This document shows positions 1-8,619 of a stretch of 64,000 bases of DNA, piece after piece. Below the pieces are notes generated by a model that did not search any database, was not told where the DNA came from, and saw only the letters and a program-made list of their open reading frames with translations. A program made the position numbers and the translations under genes. Source of the stretch: Streptomyces humi (GTDB lineage: Bacteria > Actinomycetota > Actinomycetes > Streptomycetales > Streptomycetaceae); assembly GCF_001005085.2 (NCBI RefSeq), contig NZ_LBMU02000058.1:1-64000 (forward strand). The letters run 5' to 3'. Position 1 is the stretch's first letter. Each line of letters begins with the position of its first letter.

Positions 1-39
1 CCCCCCCGCACACCCCTGCACCCCCTGTGGAGGAGCCGC

Positions 40-2019
40 ATGTACCCCCCGCCCCGATCGACCGGCAGCGGTCTCGTACGACACCTTCGGGCCGCTGTCG
101 TACGCACCCTCGCCCTGGCCCTCGCAGCCGCCGCCGCGCTCCTCTTCGTCACGCCGGGTCCGGCTCGGGCGGCGACGGTCTCCCAGGTCCCGGTGCCCGC
201 CGCCCCGATGGGCTGGGCCTCCTGGAACAGCTTCGCCGCGAAGATCGACTACGACGTCATCAAGGCGCAGGTCGACGCGTTCGTCGCGGCCGGACTGCCG
301 GCCGCCGGCTACAAGTACATCAACATCGACGAGGGCTGGTGGCAGGGCACCCGCGACAGCGACGGCAACATCACCGTCGACACCGGCGAGTGGCCCGGCG
401 GCATGAGCGCCATCGCCGACTACATCCACAGCAAGGGCCTGAAGGCCGGCATCTACACCGACGCCGGCTACAACGGCTGCGGCTACTACTACCCGACCGG
501 CCGTCCCGCCGCCGCCGACACGGGCAGCGAGGGGCACTACGCCCAGGACATGCTCCAGTTCTCGAAGTGGGGCTTCGACTTCGTGAAGGTCGACTGGTGC
601 GGCGGTGACGCCGAGGGCCTGGACGCGGCCACCACCTACAAGTCGATCAGCTCGGCCGTCACCACGGCCGCCGCCACCACCGGCCGCCCGCTGACCCTGT
701 CCATCTGCAACTGGGGCTACCAGAACACCTGGAACTGGGCGACCGGCCTCGCCCCCATGTGGCGCACCAGCACGGACATCTACTACTACGGCGGTACGGC
801 CTCCCAGTCCGCCGTACTGTCCAACTTCGACCAGGCCCTGCACCCGGCGGCGCAGCACACGGGCTACTACAACGACCCCGACATGCTGACCGTCGGCATG
901 ACCGGACTCACGGCGGCCCAGAACCGCACCCACATGGCCCTGTGGGCGATCTCCGGCGCCCCGCTGCTGGCCGGCAACGACCTCACCACCATGACCGGTG
1001 AGACCGCCGCCATCCTCAAGAACTCCGACGTCATCGCCGTCGACCAGGACGCGCGCGGCCTCCAGGGCGTGAAGGTCGCCGAGGACACCACCGGTCTCCA
1101 GGTCTACAGCAAGGTCCTCTCCGGCACCGGCAACCGCGCGGTCGTGCTGCTCAACCGCACCTCCTCGGCGGCGAACATCACCGCCCGCTGGTCCGACCTC
1201 GGCCTGACCAGCGCCTCCGCGACGGTCCGCGACCTGTGGGCGCAGTCCAACCTCGGCTCGTACGGCACCGGTTACACCGCGAGCGTCCCGGCCGGCGGCT
1301 CCGTGATGCTCAAGGTCAGCGGCGGCACCGAGGCGACGAGCACCGGCTACAGCGCCTCCTCCACCGGTAAGTACACCGGCGTGAGCGCCGCGAGTACCGG
1401 CCTGGACGTCGTCGACGTCGCCTACACCAACACCGGCTCCACCGCCGTCACCGGCACGCTCCAGGTGAACAGCCAGACCGCCACGACGGTCTCCTTCCCG
1501 CCGACCGGATCCTCGCAGGGCACCGTCTCGGTCCAGGTCGACCTGAGCAAGGGGTCGGCCAACTCCCTCACGTTCACCGGGAGTTCCCTCCCGACGCTCG
1601 GTTCGATCGCGGTGAGCCCGATACCCGGGACCAACGGCACCCTTCTCGTGGGCAAGGCGTCCAGCCGCTGCGCCGACGTCTACAACAACACCGTCACCAA
1701 CGGCACCCAGGCGGAGATCTGGGACTGCAACGGCGGCCAGAACCAGGCCTGGACGTACACCTCCCGCAAGGAGTTCGTCGTGTACGGCAACAAGTGCCTG
1801 GACGCTTACGACAAGGGCACGACCAACGGCACCAAGGTCGTGATCTGGGACTGCAACAGCCAGACCAACCAGCAGTGGAACATCAACTCCGACGGGACGA
1901 TCACCAACGTCAACGCCGGACTGTGCCTGGACGCGTACAACGCGGCCACCGGCAACGGCACCTCGCTGGTCCTGTGGACCTGCAACGGCGGGACCAACCA
2001 GCAGTGGAGCCGGAACTGA
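40..2019 (+). CDS. Secreted GH27 alpha-galactosidase with C-terminal ricin-type lectin domain
   Basis: This 659-residue enzyme probably releases terminal alpha-linked galactose from oligo- or polysaccharides outside the cell. A signal peptide covers residues 1-44, with a hydrophobic Ala/Leu core and an ARA cleavage site. The GH27 barrel begins at MGWASWNSF (about residue 55). The nucleophile is the Asp of KVDWCGG (about 185) and the acid/base lies in the NDPDML motif (about 279-281). A beta-sandwich spacer follows (about 430-535). The last 120 residues form a CBM13/ricin B domain with three NQxW-type repeats (NQAW, NQQW, NQQW). The start is supported by GGAGGAG four bases upstream. It converges on folD with a strong hairpin between them. 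Galactosidase is more likely than N-acetylgalactosaminidase, but the substrate is inferred. Confidence 0.93.
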   Translation: MYPPPRSTGSGLVRHLRAAVVRTLALALAAAAALLFVTPGPARAATVSQVPVPAAPMGWASWNSFAAKIDYDVIKAQVDAFVAAGLPAAGYKYINIDEGWWQGTRDSDGNITVDTGEWPGGMSAIADYIHSKGLKAGIYTDAGYNGCGYYYPTGRPAAADTGSEGHYAQDMLQFSKWGFDFVKVDWCGGDAEGLDAATTYKSISSAVTTAAATTGRPLTLSICNWGYQNTWNWATGLAPMWRTSTDIYYYGGTASQSAVLSNFDQALHPAAQHTGYYNDPDMLTVGMTGLTAAQNRTHMALWAISGAPLLAGNDLTTMTGETAAILKNSDVIAVDQDARGLQGVKVAEDTTGLQVYSKVLSGTGNRAVVLLNRTSSAANITARWSDLGLTSASATVRDLWAQSNLGSYGTGYTASVPAGGSVMLKVSGGTEATSTGYSASSTGKYTGVSAASTGLDVVDVAYTNTGSTAVTGTLQVNSQTATTVSFPPTGSSQGTVSVQVDLSKGSANSLTFTGSSLPTLGSIAVSPIPGTNGTLLVGKASSRCADVYNNTVTNGTQAEIWDCNGGQNQAWTYTSRKEFVVYGNKCLDAYDKGTTNGTKVVIWDCNSQTNQQWNINSDGTITNVNAGLCLDAYNAATGNGTSLVLWTCNGGTNQQWSRN

Positions 2020-2034
2020 GCCGTCAGCCGGGCC

Positions 2035-2064
2035 CGGCCGAGAGCGGACCACAGCTCTCGGCCG
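2035..2064. terminator. Bidirectional hairpin terminator between alpha-galactosidase and folD
   Basis: The arms CGGCCGAGAGC (2035-2045) and GCTCTCGGCCG (2054-2064) form a perfect 11-bp stem with an 8-base loop. It lies between two convergent stop codons. There is no U-tract, as is usual for Streptomyces terminators. Confidence 0.8.
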
Positions 2065-2092
2065 GGGAGTTCGCACCCCTCGGCCCGTGAGG

Positions 2093-2950
2093 TCACACCC
2101 CGAGCTGCCGGGCGGCCGCCGTCACCGTCTGTTCCAGCAGTACGGCGATGGTCATCGGGCCGACGCCGCCCGGCACCGGCGTGATCAGCGAGGCCCGCTC
2201 CACGGCGGTGTCGAAGTCGACGTCACCGACGTTGCCCTCGTTGTAGCCGGCGTCGAGCACCACCGCGCCCGGCTTGATGTCCTGGCCCCGGATCAGCCGG
2301 GGCCGGCCGACCGCGGCGACCACGATGTCCGCCTCGCGCACGGCCGCCGACAGATCCCGGGTGCGGGAGTGGCAGTAGGTGACGGTGGCGTCCCGGGCGA
2401 GCAGCAGCATGCCGGCCGGCTTGCCCAGGATCGCGCTGCGGCCCACCACCACCGCGCGCTTCCCGGCCGGGTCGACGTCGTAGGCGTCGAGCAGGCGCAG
2501 GATGCCGCCGGGCGTGCAGGAGACGAAGCCCGGCAGGCCGAAGCTCATGGTCGCGAACGACGCGAAGGTCACGCCGTCCACGTCCTTCTCCGGGGCGATC
2601 GCCTCGAACGCGGCCCGCTCGTCGACGTGTTCGCCGACCGGGTGCTGGAGCAGGATGCCGTGCACCGCCGGATCCGCCGACAACTCCCGTAGCACGCCGA
2701 CGAGTTCCGCGGTGGTCGTGGTGGCGGGCAGGGCCACGTGCCGGGAGGCGATGCCCGCCTTGCGGCTGCGGTTCTGCTTCATCCGGACGTAGGTGACGGA
2801 CGCGGGGTCCTCGCCCACCAGCACCGTCGCCAGACACGGCGTGACACCGGTGCGTGCGGTGAGGCCGGCGGCCCGCCGCGCGGTCTCCTCGACGATCCGG
2901 CGGGCGACGGCGGTTCCGTCCATGAGACGGGCCTGGGCGATCTGGGTCAT
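2093..2950 (-). CDS. folD: Bifunctional methylenetetrahydrofolate dehydrogenase/cyclohydrolase FolD
   Basis: FolD interconverts 5,10-methylene-, methenyl- and 10-formyl-tetrahydrofolate in the cytoplasm, feeding purine and formyl-Met synthesis. The 285-residue protein has the usual family length. It shows the family motif YVRMKQNRSRKAGI with the catalytic Lys, LLQHPVGEHVDERAAF, the Rossmann segment VVVGRSAILGKPAGMLLL and the C-terminal PVPGGVGPMTIAVLLEQT. The ATG at 2950 is preferred over an in-frame upstream start at 3049, because AGGAG sits eight bases before it and the extra 33 residues do not resemble FolD. It stands alone and is convergent with the alpha-galactosidase gene. Confidence 0.97.
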   Translation of the reverse strand: MTQIAQARLMDGTAVARRIVEETARRAAGLTARTGVTPCLATVLVGEDPASVTYVRMKQNRSRKAGIASRHVALPATTTTAELVGVLRELSADPAVHGILLQHPVGEHVDERAAFEAIAPEKDVDGVTFASFATMSFGLPGFVSCTPGGILRLLDAYDVDPAGKRAVVVGRSAILGKPAGMLLLARDATVTYCHSRTRDLSAAVREADIVVAAVGRPRLIRGQDIKPGAVVLDAGYNEGNVGDVDFDTAVERASLITPVPGGVGPMTIAVLLEQTVTAAARQLGV

Positions 2951-3231
2951 AGGGCACACTCCTGGGCTGCTGCGAGGTTCATCGCCCAGGCGCACGGCAT
3001 CGACGGTACGGACCGCTCCCCGGTGGTGCTCCACCTCAGCGCCAGTCACGGCCCGCCCCCAGGGTAACCGAGGCCGTCAGCGCCGCCTGCGGCGACGGGC
3101 GGCCCGCAGGACGGCCCGCAGCAGCGCCGGTGACGGCCGCGGAGAGCTGCGGCGGGTGTGTCCCAGCCCCGCGTGCGCCGAGAAGGTCCAGGTCACGCGG
3201 GTGCTGACCTGGACCCTCCCGCCTCGGCCGA

Positions 3232-3597
3232 CTACTCGTCCCATGCCTGGATCATGATCTGCTCGGCGATCTTGCCGTCGCGCAACGTGATCATCGACTC
3301 GGCGAGTACGCGAACGCCGTCTGCGTACTCGCAGGACTCGCTGTACGCGGCCCGGTCGCCCTGCACGACGCACCGGTCCAGCCTGTGCGTCATGTCCCGG
3401 CTGTAGACGTCGTCCAGCATCGCCGCGATGTCCGGGCGGCCGTGCAGGACCTTGGGATGGCTGGGCTGGGTGTTGCGGTCGACGATGCGGATCTCCGCGT
3501 CGTCCGCGTAGAGCGCGAGCAGCGAGTTCCCGGTGTTGCCCTCGATGGCCCGGCGCAGTGTGTCCGTGTCGAACGTGGAGCCTGTCGCGGTGCCCAT
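3232..3597 (-). CDS. NTF2/SnoaL-like fold protein
   Basis: This is a 121-residue cytoplasmic protein of the NTF2-like superfamily. It has an N-terminal helix (TLRRAIEGNTGNSLLALYADDAEI), then IVDRNTQPSHPKVLHGRPDIAAMLDDVYSRD and three strands ending in EQIMIQAWDE. Small proteins of this fold act as cyclases, isomerases or ligand-binding proteins of unknown role. No catalytic set specific to one subfamily is evident. The start at 3597 follows GCAGGAGGTCATC, a near-ideal ribosome site. The gene is monocistronic and its substrate is unknown. Confidence 0.85.
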   Translation of the reverse strand: MGTATGSTFDTDTLRRAIEGNTGNSLLALYADDAEIRIVDRNTQPSHPKVLHGRPDIAAMLDDVYSRDMTHRLDRCVVQGDRAAYSESCEYADGVRVLAESMITLRDGKIAEQIMIQAWDE

Positions 3598-3769
3598 GAT
3601 GACCTCCTGCGGGGCCCGCGACCCGACGCGGAGCGGGCGGCGAGAGCCCCTCACTCCGAGGCTCCTCCGCCGCGCCCGGCTCGGCAAACGCAGGCCGGGC
3701 GCTCCTCCTGACGGGTGAGCGCGGTCCGCTGCCCGTGTCCGGGCCGCCGCCGGCGCCGTTGCTGAGGAC

Positions 3770-4066
3770 ATGATCTCAACACGACGTATCGTCGCCGCCG
3801 TCGGTCTGGCCGTCGGGGTCACCGGCCTCGCCGCGCCGCTGGCGAACGCGGCCGACACGAGCGCGCAGCACCCCGGGAAACTCACCGCGCTCGGCGTGCT
3901 CGACTCGGTCTCCAGCAGCAACATCCCCGCGGAGTACCAGGACCGGATGCCGAAGGTCTCGGAGCAGGTGCAGGGGCTCAACGGAGTCCACAAGCTCAGC
4001 GAACTGCACCAGGTCACCGACCTGGCCGCGCCCGCCACGGGACTGCTGCCGGGCATCGAGGCCTGA
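3770..4066 (+). CDS. Small secreted protein of unknown function
   Basis: This 98-residue product has a clear Sec signal peptide (MISTRRIVAAVGLAVGVTGL..., cleavage expected after ANA at about residue 27). The mature part is about 70 residues, helical and rich in Gln/Val/Leu, with no Cys and no membrane anchor. I do not recognise a family. The size and N-terminus resemble the small secreted proteins common in Streptomyces. The ribosome site is weak: GAGGA lies almost against the ATG. It converges on the ABC transporter across a hairpin and an 18-bp tandem repeat. Confidence 0.7.
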   Translation: MISTRRIVAAVGLAVGVTGLAAPLANAADTSAQHPGKLTALGVLDSVSSSNIPAEYQDRMPKVSEQVQGLNGVHKLSELHQVTDLAAPATGLLPGIEA

Positions 4067-4080
4067 CCCCACCGCACACC

Positions 4081-4109
4081 GAGGGCCGCCCCGGCAAGGG
4101 ACGGCCCTC
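4081..4109. terminator. Hairpin downstream of the small secreted protein
   Basis: GAGGGCCG (4081-4088) pairs with CGGCCCTC (4102-4109), separated by a 13-base loop. It sits 14 bases after the stop codon, between convergent genes. Confidence 0.65.
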
Positions 4110-4222
4110 GCGGCTCTCACGGCCTCCGCGGCTCTCACGGCCTCCGCGGCTCTCACGGCCCCTGCGGCGCGGCTCTCACGGTCCCTGCGGCTTTCACTGC
4201 CCCTGCGGCTCCCGTGGTCCGT
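4110..4222. repeat. 18-bp imperfect tandem repeat
   Basis: About six copies of an 18-base unit, GCGGCTCTCACGGCCTCC, start near 4110, 4128, 4146, 4169, 4187 and 4205. A 5-base slip follows the third copy and the 3' copies are increasingly diverged. On the minus strand one frame would read repeats of RAAEAV, but no ribosome site or recognisable protein supports translation. It lies in the gap between convergent genes. Confidence 0.75.
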
Positions 4223-4266
4223 GCGGCCGGCGCGGCCCGCAGGGCTCTGCCCCGGCTTCTCCTGGC

Positions 4267-6036
4267 TCAGTGCTCCGAGGCCAGGAACTGGGTCGCCGCC
4301 AGCTCCGCGTACAGCGGGTCCGCCGCCACCAGCTCGCGGTGCGTGCCCACCGCGCGGACCCGGCCCGCGTCCATCACGACGATCCGGTCCGCCATCGTCA
4401 CCGTGGACAGCCGGTGCGCGACCACCAGCACCGTGGTCGACCGTGCCACGTCGGCGACCGTGTCCCGGAGGGCCGCCTCGTTCACCGCGTCCAGCTGCGA
4501 GGTCGCCTCGTCCAGCAGGAGCAGCCGGGGCCGGCGCAGCAACGCCCGTGCGATCGCGACCCGTTGGCGCTCACCGCCGGACAGCTTGGTCCCGCGGTGC
4601 CCGACCAGGGTGTGCAGCCCCTGCGGCAGCCGGGCGACCAGACCATCCAGCCGGGTCGTCTTCACCACCCGCGCCACCGCGTCCTCGTCCGCCTCCGGAT
4701 TGCCCAGCAGCAGGTTGTCCCGCAGCGACCCCGACAGCACCGGCGCGTCCTGCTCGACGTACCCGATGGCCGAGCGCAGCAGCGGCAGTTCCCACTCGTC
4801 CAGCGGGCGGCCGTCGACGGCGATCGTGCCGGACTCCGGGTCGTAGAACCGCTCGATCAGCGAGAACACGGTGGTCTTGCCCGCGCCGGACGGCCCGACG
4901 AACGCCGTCATGCCCTGTGCCGGAACGTCGAAGCTCACCCCGTGATGGACGTACGGCAGGTCGTCGGCGTAGCGGAAACGCACGTCCGTGAAGGTGACGG
5001 AGGCCGGTTCGGCGCCGGCCGACGGCAGCTCGGCGGGCGCGGACGGCGGTTCGGCGGGCAGCCGCAGCGCCTCCTGGATCCGGGCGAGCGCGCCGGCACC
5101 GGTCTGGTACTGCGTGATCGCCCCGACGACCTGCTGGATCGGCTGCATCAGGTAGAACACGTAGAGCAGGAACGCCACCAGCGTGCCCACCCCGATCGCG
5201 CCGGTCGCCACCCGTGCCCCGCCCACCGCCAGCACCGTGATGAACGCCAGCTGCATCGCGAGCCCCGCCGTGTTGCCCGCCGCCGCGGACCACTTGGCGG
5301 CCCGCACGCTCTGCCGCCAGGACTCCTCGGCCGCCGCGTGCAGGGACTGTTCCTCCCGGTGCTCGGCGCCCGACGCCTTCACCGTGCGCAACGCGCCCAG
5401 CACCCGTTCCAGCGAGGCCCCCATCACCCCGACCGCGTCCTGCGCCCGGCGGCTGGCCCGGTTGATCCGCGGCACGATCGTGCCCAGCACGGTGCCCGCG
5501 GCGGCGATCACCACGAGCGTGACGGCCAGCAGCACGGGGTCGACCACCCCCATCATCACCACGGTGGCGACCAGGGTGAGTCCGCCCGTACCCAGTGCCA
5601 CCAGCGAGTCCGTGGTCACCTCGCGCAGCAGGGTGGTGTCCGAGGTGATCCGCGCCATCAGGTCACCGGGTTCGGTACGGTCCACCGCGGCGATCCGCAG
5701 CCGCAGCAGGTACGACGACAGGGTCCGCCGCGCCCCCAGCACCACCGACTCGGCGGTGCGCCTGAGCACGTAGGCGCCCAGCGCGCCCACTGCGGCGTTG
5801 GCCACCACCAGCGCCGCCATCGCCAGCAACTTCCCGGTGATGGAACGGTCGTGGGAGAGATCCTCGATCAACCCGCGGGCCACCAGCGGCAGCAGCAGCC
5901 CGGTCGCGCCCGTCACCAGCGAGAGCAGCGCGCCCGCCAGCAGGGCCCACCGATGCGGCCGTACGTAGGACAGGAGCAGCCGGAACACGGACGGACCGCT
6001 CCGGTCTGTCGGCGGAACTGCGGTTGCGGCGGTCAC
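4267..6036 (-). CDS. ABC transporter, fused membrane-ATPase half (exporter type)
   Basis: This 589-residue half-transporter probably works as a homodimeric ATP-driven exporter in the cytoplasmic membrane. Residues 1-310 form a six-helix type-1 exporter domain. The nucleotide-binding domain follows, with Walker A GPSGAGKTT (about 380), signature LSGGERQR (about 484), Walker B LLLLDEATS (about 503) and the switch His in VVAHRLSTV. The overall pattern (YVRPHRW near the N-terminus, DEATSQLD) resembles multidrug/lipid exporters of the BmrA/MsbA type. It is a single gene with no partner half-transporter beside it, which fits a homodimer. The substrate is unknown. Confidence 0.92.
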   Translation of the reverse strand: MTAATAVPPTDRSGPSVFRLLLSYVRPHRWALLAGALLSLVTGATGLLLPLVARGLIEDLSHDRSITGKLLAMAALVVANAAVGALGAYVLRRTAESVVLGARRTLSSYLLRLRIAAVDRTEPGDLMARITSDTTLLREVTTDSLVALGTGGLTLVATVVMMGVVDPVLLAVTLVVIAAAGTVLGTIVPRINRASRRAQDAVGVMGASLERVLGALRTVKASGAEHREEQSLHAAAEESWRQSVRAAKWSAAAGNTAGLAMQLAFITVLAVGGARVATGAIGVGTLVAFLLYVFYLMQPIQQVVGAITQYQTGAGALARIQEALRLPAEPPSAPAELPSAGAEPASVTFTDVRFRYADDLPYVHHGVSFDVPAQGMTAFVGPSGAGKTTVFSLIERFYDPESGTIAVDGRPLDEWELPLLRSAIGYVEQDAPVLSGSLRDNLLLGNPEADEDAVARVVKTTRLDGLVARLPQGLHTLVGHRGTKLSGGERQRVAIARALLRRPRLLLLDEATSQLDAVNEAALRDTVADVARSTTVLVVAHRLSTVTMADRIVVMDAGRVRAVGTHRELVAADPLYAELAATQFLASEH

Positions 6037-6251
6037 GGTGCTCCTCGTCCGGGCGGTGGGCGGCGCCCCACCGGCAGCCCCCAGGCTACGACGGCCCCTC
6101 CCGGTCCTGACGCCGGCTCGGCCCCCGGTGCGACCCGGTCGCGGCCGGGACGGAAAGATCAGGAAGGACGGACGTGCTCCGCGCCGTTACCGATCGGTCA
6201 CGCGTAGGGTCGGAAGACAGCACGTCAGCAGAGCGACGAAAGGTCAGGACC

Positions 6252-7340
6252 ATGGCGCAGGAAGTACGCGGCGTGATCGCACCGGGCAAGGACGAGCCGG
6301 TGCGGGTCGAGACGATCGTGGTGCCGGACCCCGGCCCGGGCGAAGCCGTCGTACAGGTGCAGGCCTGCGGGGTCTGTCACACCGACCTGCACTACAAGCA
6401 GGGCGGGATCAATGACGAGTTCCCCTTCCTGCTCGGCCACGAGGCCGCCGGTGTGGTGGAGGCGGTCGGCGAGGGCGTCACGGACGTGGCGCCCGGTGAC
6501 TTCGTGATCCTCAACTGGCGTGCCGTGTGCGGGAACTGCCGGGCCTGTCTGCGCGGCCGCCCCTGGTACTGCTTCAACACCCACAACGCGAAGCAGCGGA
6601 TGACCCTCGCCTCGACCGGGCAGGAGCTCTCCCCGGCGCTCGGCATCGGCGCCTTCGCCGAGAAGACGCTGGTCGCGGCCGGCCAGTGCACCAAGGTCGA
6701 CCCGACCGTCTCCCCGGCCGTCGCCGGGCTGCTCGGCTGCGGGGTGATGGCGGGCATCGGAGCCGCGATCAACACCGGCAACGTCGGCCGGGGCGACTCG
6801 GTCGCCGTGATCGGCTGCGGCGGGGTCGGCGACGCGGCGATCGCCGGGTCGAACCTGGCGGGCGCCGCGAAGATCATCGCCGTCGACATCGACGACCGGA
6901 AGCTGGCGAAGGCCCGCACCCTGGGCGCCACCCACACGGTCAACTCCCGTGAGGGCGACCCGGTCGAGGCGATCCGCGAACTGACCGGCGGCTTCGGCGC
7001 CGACGTCGTGATCGAGGCCGTCGGGCGTCCGGAGACGTACCAGCAGGCCTTCTACGCCCGCGACCTCGCCGGCACCGTCGTCCTCGTCGGCGTGCCCACC
7101 CCCGAGATGAAGCTCGAACTCCCGCTCCTGGACGTCTTCGGCCGCGGCGGCGCCCTCAAGTCCAGCTGGTACGGCGACTGCCTGCCGTCCCGGGACTTCC
7201 CGATGCTCATCGACCTGCACCTCCAGGGCCGGCTGCCGCTGGACGCCTTCGTGACCGAGACCATCCAGCTCGACGAGGTGGAGAAGGCCTTCGAGCGGAT
7301 GCACGGCGGCGACGTGCTGCGTTCGGTGGTGGTGCTGTGA
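6252..7340 (+). CDS. mscR: S-(hydroxymethyl)mycothiol dehydrogenase (zinc-dependent, class III ADH-like)
   Basis: This 362-residue medium-chain alcohol dehydrogenase probably oxidises the formaldehyde-mycothiol adduct with NAD+ (and may reduce S-nitrosomycothiol). Features include the catalytic zinc Cys in ACGVCHTDLH, the GHEAAG segment, a structural zinc cluster CGNCRACLRGRPWYC, and the Rossmann loop GCGGVGDAAI. The NTHNAKQRM stretch and overall length match the mycothiol-dependent subfamily. The start at 6252 follows AGGTCAGGACC. It overlaps by one base the downstream metallo-hydrolase gene, a pairing common in actinobacteria. The family call is firm. The mycothiol specificity is inferred from the subfamily and the neighbour. 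Confidence 0.9.
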   Translation: MAQEVRGVIAPGKDEPVRVETIVVPDPGPGEAVVQVQACGVCHTDLHYKQGGINDEFPFLLGHEAAGVVEAVGEGVTDVAPGDFVILNWRAVCGNCRACLRGRPWYCFNTHNAKQRMTLASTGQELSPALGIGAFAEKTLVAAGQCTKVDPTVSPAVAGLLGCGVMAGIGAAINTGNVGRGDSVAVIGCGGVGDAAIAGSNLAGAAKIIAVDIDDRKLAKARTLGATHTVNSREGDPVEAIRELTGGFGADVVIEAVGRPETYQQAFYARDLAGTVVLVGVPTPEMKLELPLLDVFGRGGALKSSWYGDCLPSRDFPMLIDLHLQGRLPLDAFVTETIQLDEVEKAFERMHGGDVLRSVVVL

Positions 7341-7969
7341 TGACCACGCGCATCGAACGACTCGTCACCTCAGGGCAGTTCACCCTCGACGGCGGCACCT
7401 GGGACGTCGACAACAACGTGTGGATCGTTGGCGACGAACGTGAGGTGATCGTCATCGACGCCGCCCACGACGCCGAGGCCATCGCCGAGGCGGTCGCCGA
7501 CCGCACGCTGAAGGCGATCGTCTGCACCCACGCCCACAACGACCACATCGACGCCGCGCCCGCCCTCGCGGACCTCACCGGGGCCAAGATCTGGCTGCAC
7601 CCCGACGACCTGCCGCTGTGGAAGTTCACCCACCCCCACCGCGACCCCGACAACCACCTGTCCGACGGGCTGGTCATCGAGGCCGCGGGCGCCGACCTGA
7701 CCGTGCTGCACACCCCCGGTCACGCGCCCGGCGCCGTCTGCCTGTACGACCCCGCCCTGGGCGCCGTCTTCACCGGCGACACCCTCTTCCAGGGCGGCCC
7801 CGGCGCGACCGGGCGGTCGTACTCCCACTTCCCGACGATCATCGACTCCATCCGGGACAGGCTGCTCACCCTCCCGCCGGAGACGAAGGTCCTGACCGGC
7901 CACGGCGATCCGACCACCATCGGCGCCGAGGCGCCCCACCTGGAGGAGTGGATCGCCCGGGGCCACTGA
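7340..7969 (+). CDS. MBL-fold metallo-hydrolase, probable S-formylmycothiol hydrolase
   Basis: This protein of about 209 residues has a metallo-beta-lactamase fold with the metal motif HAHNDHID, a later HTPGHAPGAVCLY histidine, FTGDTLF with the bridging Asp, and a C-terminal TGHGDPT. It starts at the ATG at 7340, overlapping the mscR stop (TGATG). A GTG one codon earlier is also possible. Such hydrolases encoded directly after the mycothiol formaldehyde dehydrogenase are thought to split S-formylmycothiol into formate and mycothiol. That role is inferred from position. From sequence alone it is a glyoxalase II-like thioesterase. Confidence 0.88.
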   Translation: MTTRIERLVTSGQFTLDGGTWDVDNNVWIVGDEREVIVIDAAHDAEAIAEAVADRTLKAIVCTHAHNDHIDAAPALADLTGAKIWLHPDDLPLWKFTHPHRDPDNHLSDGLVIEAAGADLTVLHTPGHAPGAVCLYDPALGAVFTGDTLFQGGPGATGRSYSHFPTIIDSIRDRLLTLPPETKVLTGHGDPTTIGAEAPHLEEWIARGH

Positions 7970-7981
7970 GCCGCAGGTGAC

Positions 7982-8025
7982 GCCGGCTTCCGCGGCGGGC
8001 CCGCCCCGGCCACCGCGGAACCGGC
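7982..8025. terminator. Hairpin between the formaldehyde operon and the convergent gene
   Basis: TTCCGCGG (7988-7995) pairs with CCGCGGAA (8013-8020). The stem is extended by GCCGG (7982-7986) and CCGGC (8021-8025) with one bulged C. It lies between convergent stop codons and should stop transcription both ways. Confidence 0.75.
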
Positions 8026-8032
8026 ACGCCCC

Positions 8033-8569
8033 TCAGCCGTCGGACACCGGCCGGGTGGGCCAGAGCGCGGGGTGCCCCGGGGGCAGCGCGAGATCCTCGC
8101 GTACGGCGGTGTAGTAGCGCTCCCGGCAGGCCCGCTGCCGCGCCAGCAGATCCTGCCAGGCCTCGGGGTCGACCGTCCCGGAGCGCATGAACCGCTCCAT
8201 GGCCATCACCGCGGTCACCCACTCCCGTGCCTGCTCCACCACCTCCCGGCTGCCCAGCATGATCAGCGCCTCCCCGGCCGGATCACGGCCGTCGGTGGCC
8301 GCCGCCAGCTGCGGCTCGGCCTCGGCCGGGGAGATCGGGTGCGGATGCGGGTCGTTGCCCAGATGGGCCGCGACGCGATAGGTGAGGTTCACCGTCCTCT
8401 TCAGCGCCCGCGCGTACTCGCTGTACACCGCCAGCCGCCGCTCCTCCCAGCGCGCCTCCTGCTCCCGCCGGAACCGCGCCCGGTCACCCCGCACCACGGC
8501 GAGATACGAACCGAGCGCGCCGATCACGACGCCTATCAGGGCCGGGAGTTGCTGCAAGAAGGCGGACAT
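8033..8569 (-). CDS. Membrane-anchored protein of unknown function
   Basis: This is a 178-residue protein with one N-terminal transmembrane helix (LPALIGVVIGALGSYLAVV, about residues 8-26). A basic, strongly charged helical region follows (RARFRREQEARWEERRLAVYSEYARALKR), predicted to be a cytoplasmic coiled coil. The remainder is helical without recognised motifs. Single-helix proteins of this layout are frequent in Streptomyces, but no function is known to me. It diverges from the SDR gene across a 50-base gap. No good ribosome site is visible, so it may be leaderless. Confidence 0.75.
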   Translation of the reverse strand: MSAFLQQLPALIGVVIGALGSYLAVVRGDRARFRREQEARWEERRLAVYSEYARALKRTVNLTYRVAAHLGNDPHPHPISPAEAEPQLAAATDGRDPAGEALIMLGSREVVEQAREWVTAVMAMERFMRSGTVDPEAWQDLLARQRACRERYYTAVREDLALPPGHPALWPTRPVSDG

Positions 8570-8619
8570 GTGCGCACGGTATCTGTCCTGTTGATCGTCG
8601 CGCCCGTACGGTCGTCGTC

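Noticed and set aside
3598..4077. A longer version of the NTF2-like protein starting at 4077
   Set aside because: The extra 160 residues overlap the secreted protein gene in antisense and look like shadow sequence. The GGAGGT ribosome site is at 3597.
4270..6207. Long open frame on the plus strand opposite the ABC transporter gene
   Set aside because: It is the high-GC shadow of the real gene: Arg/His/Gln-rich, no domain and no ribosome site. The ABC domain motifs are all on the minus strand.
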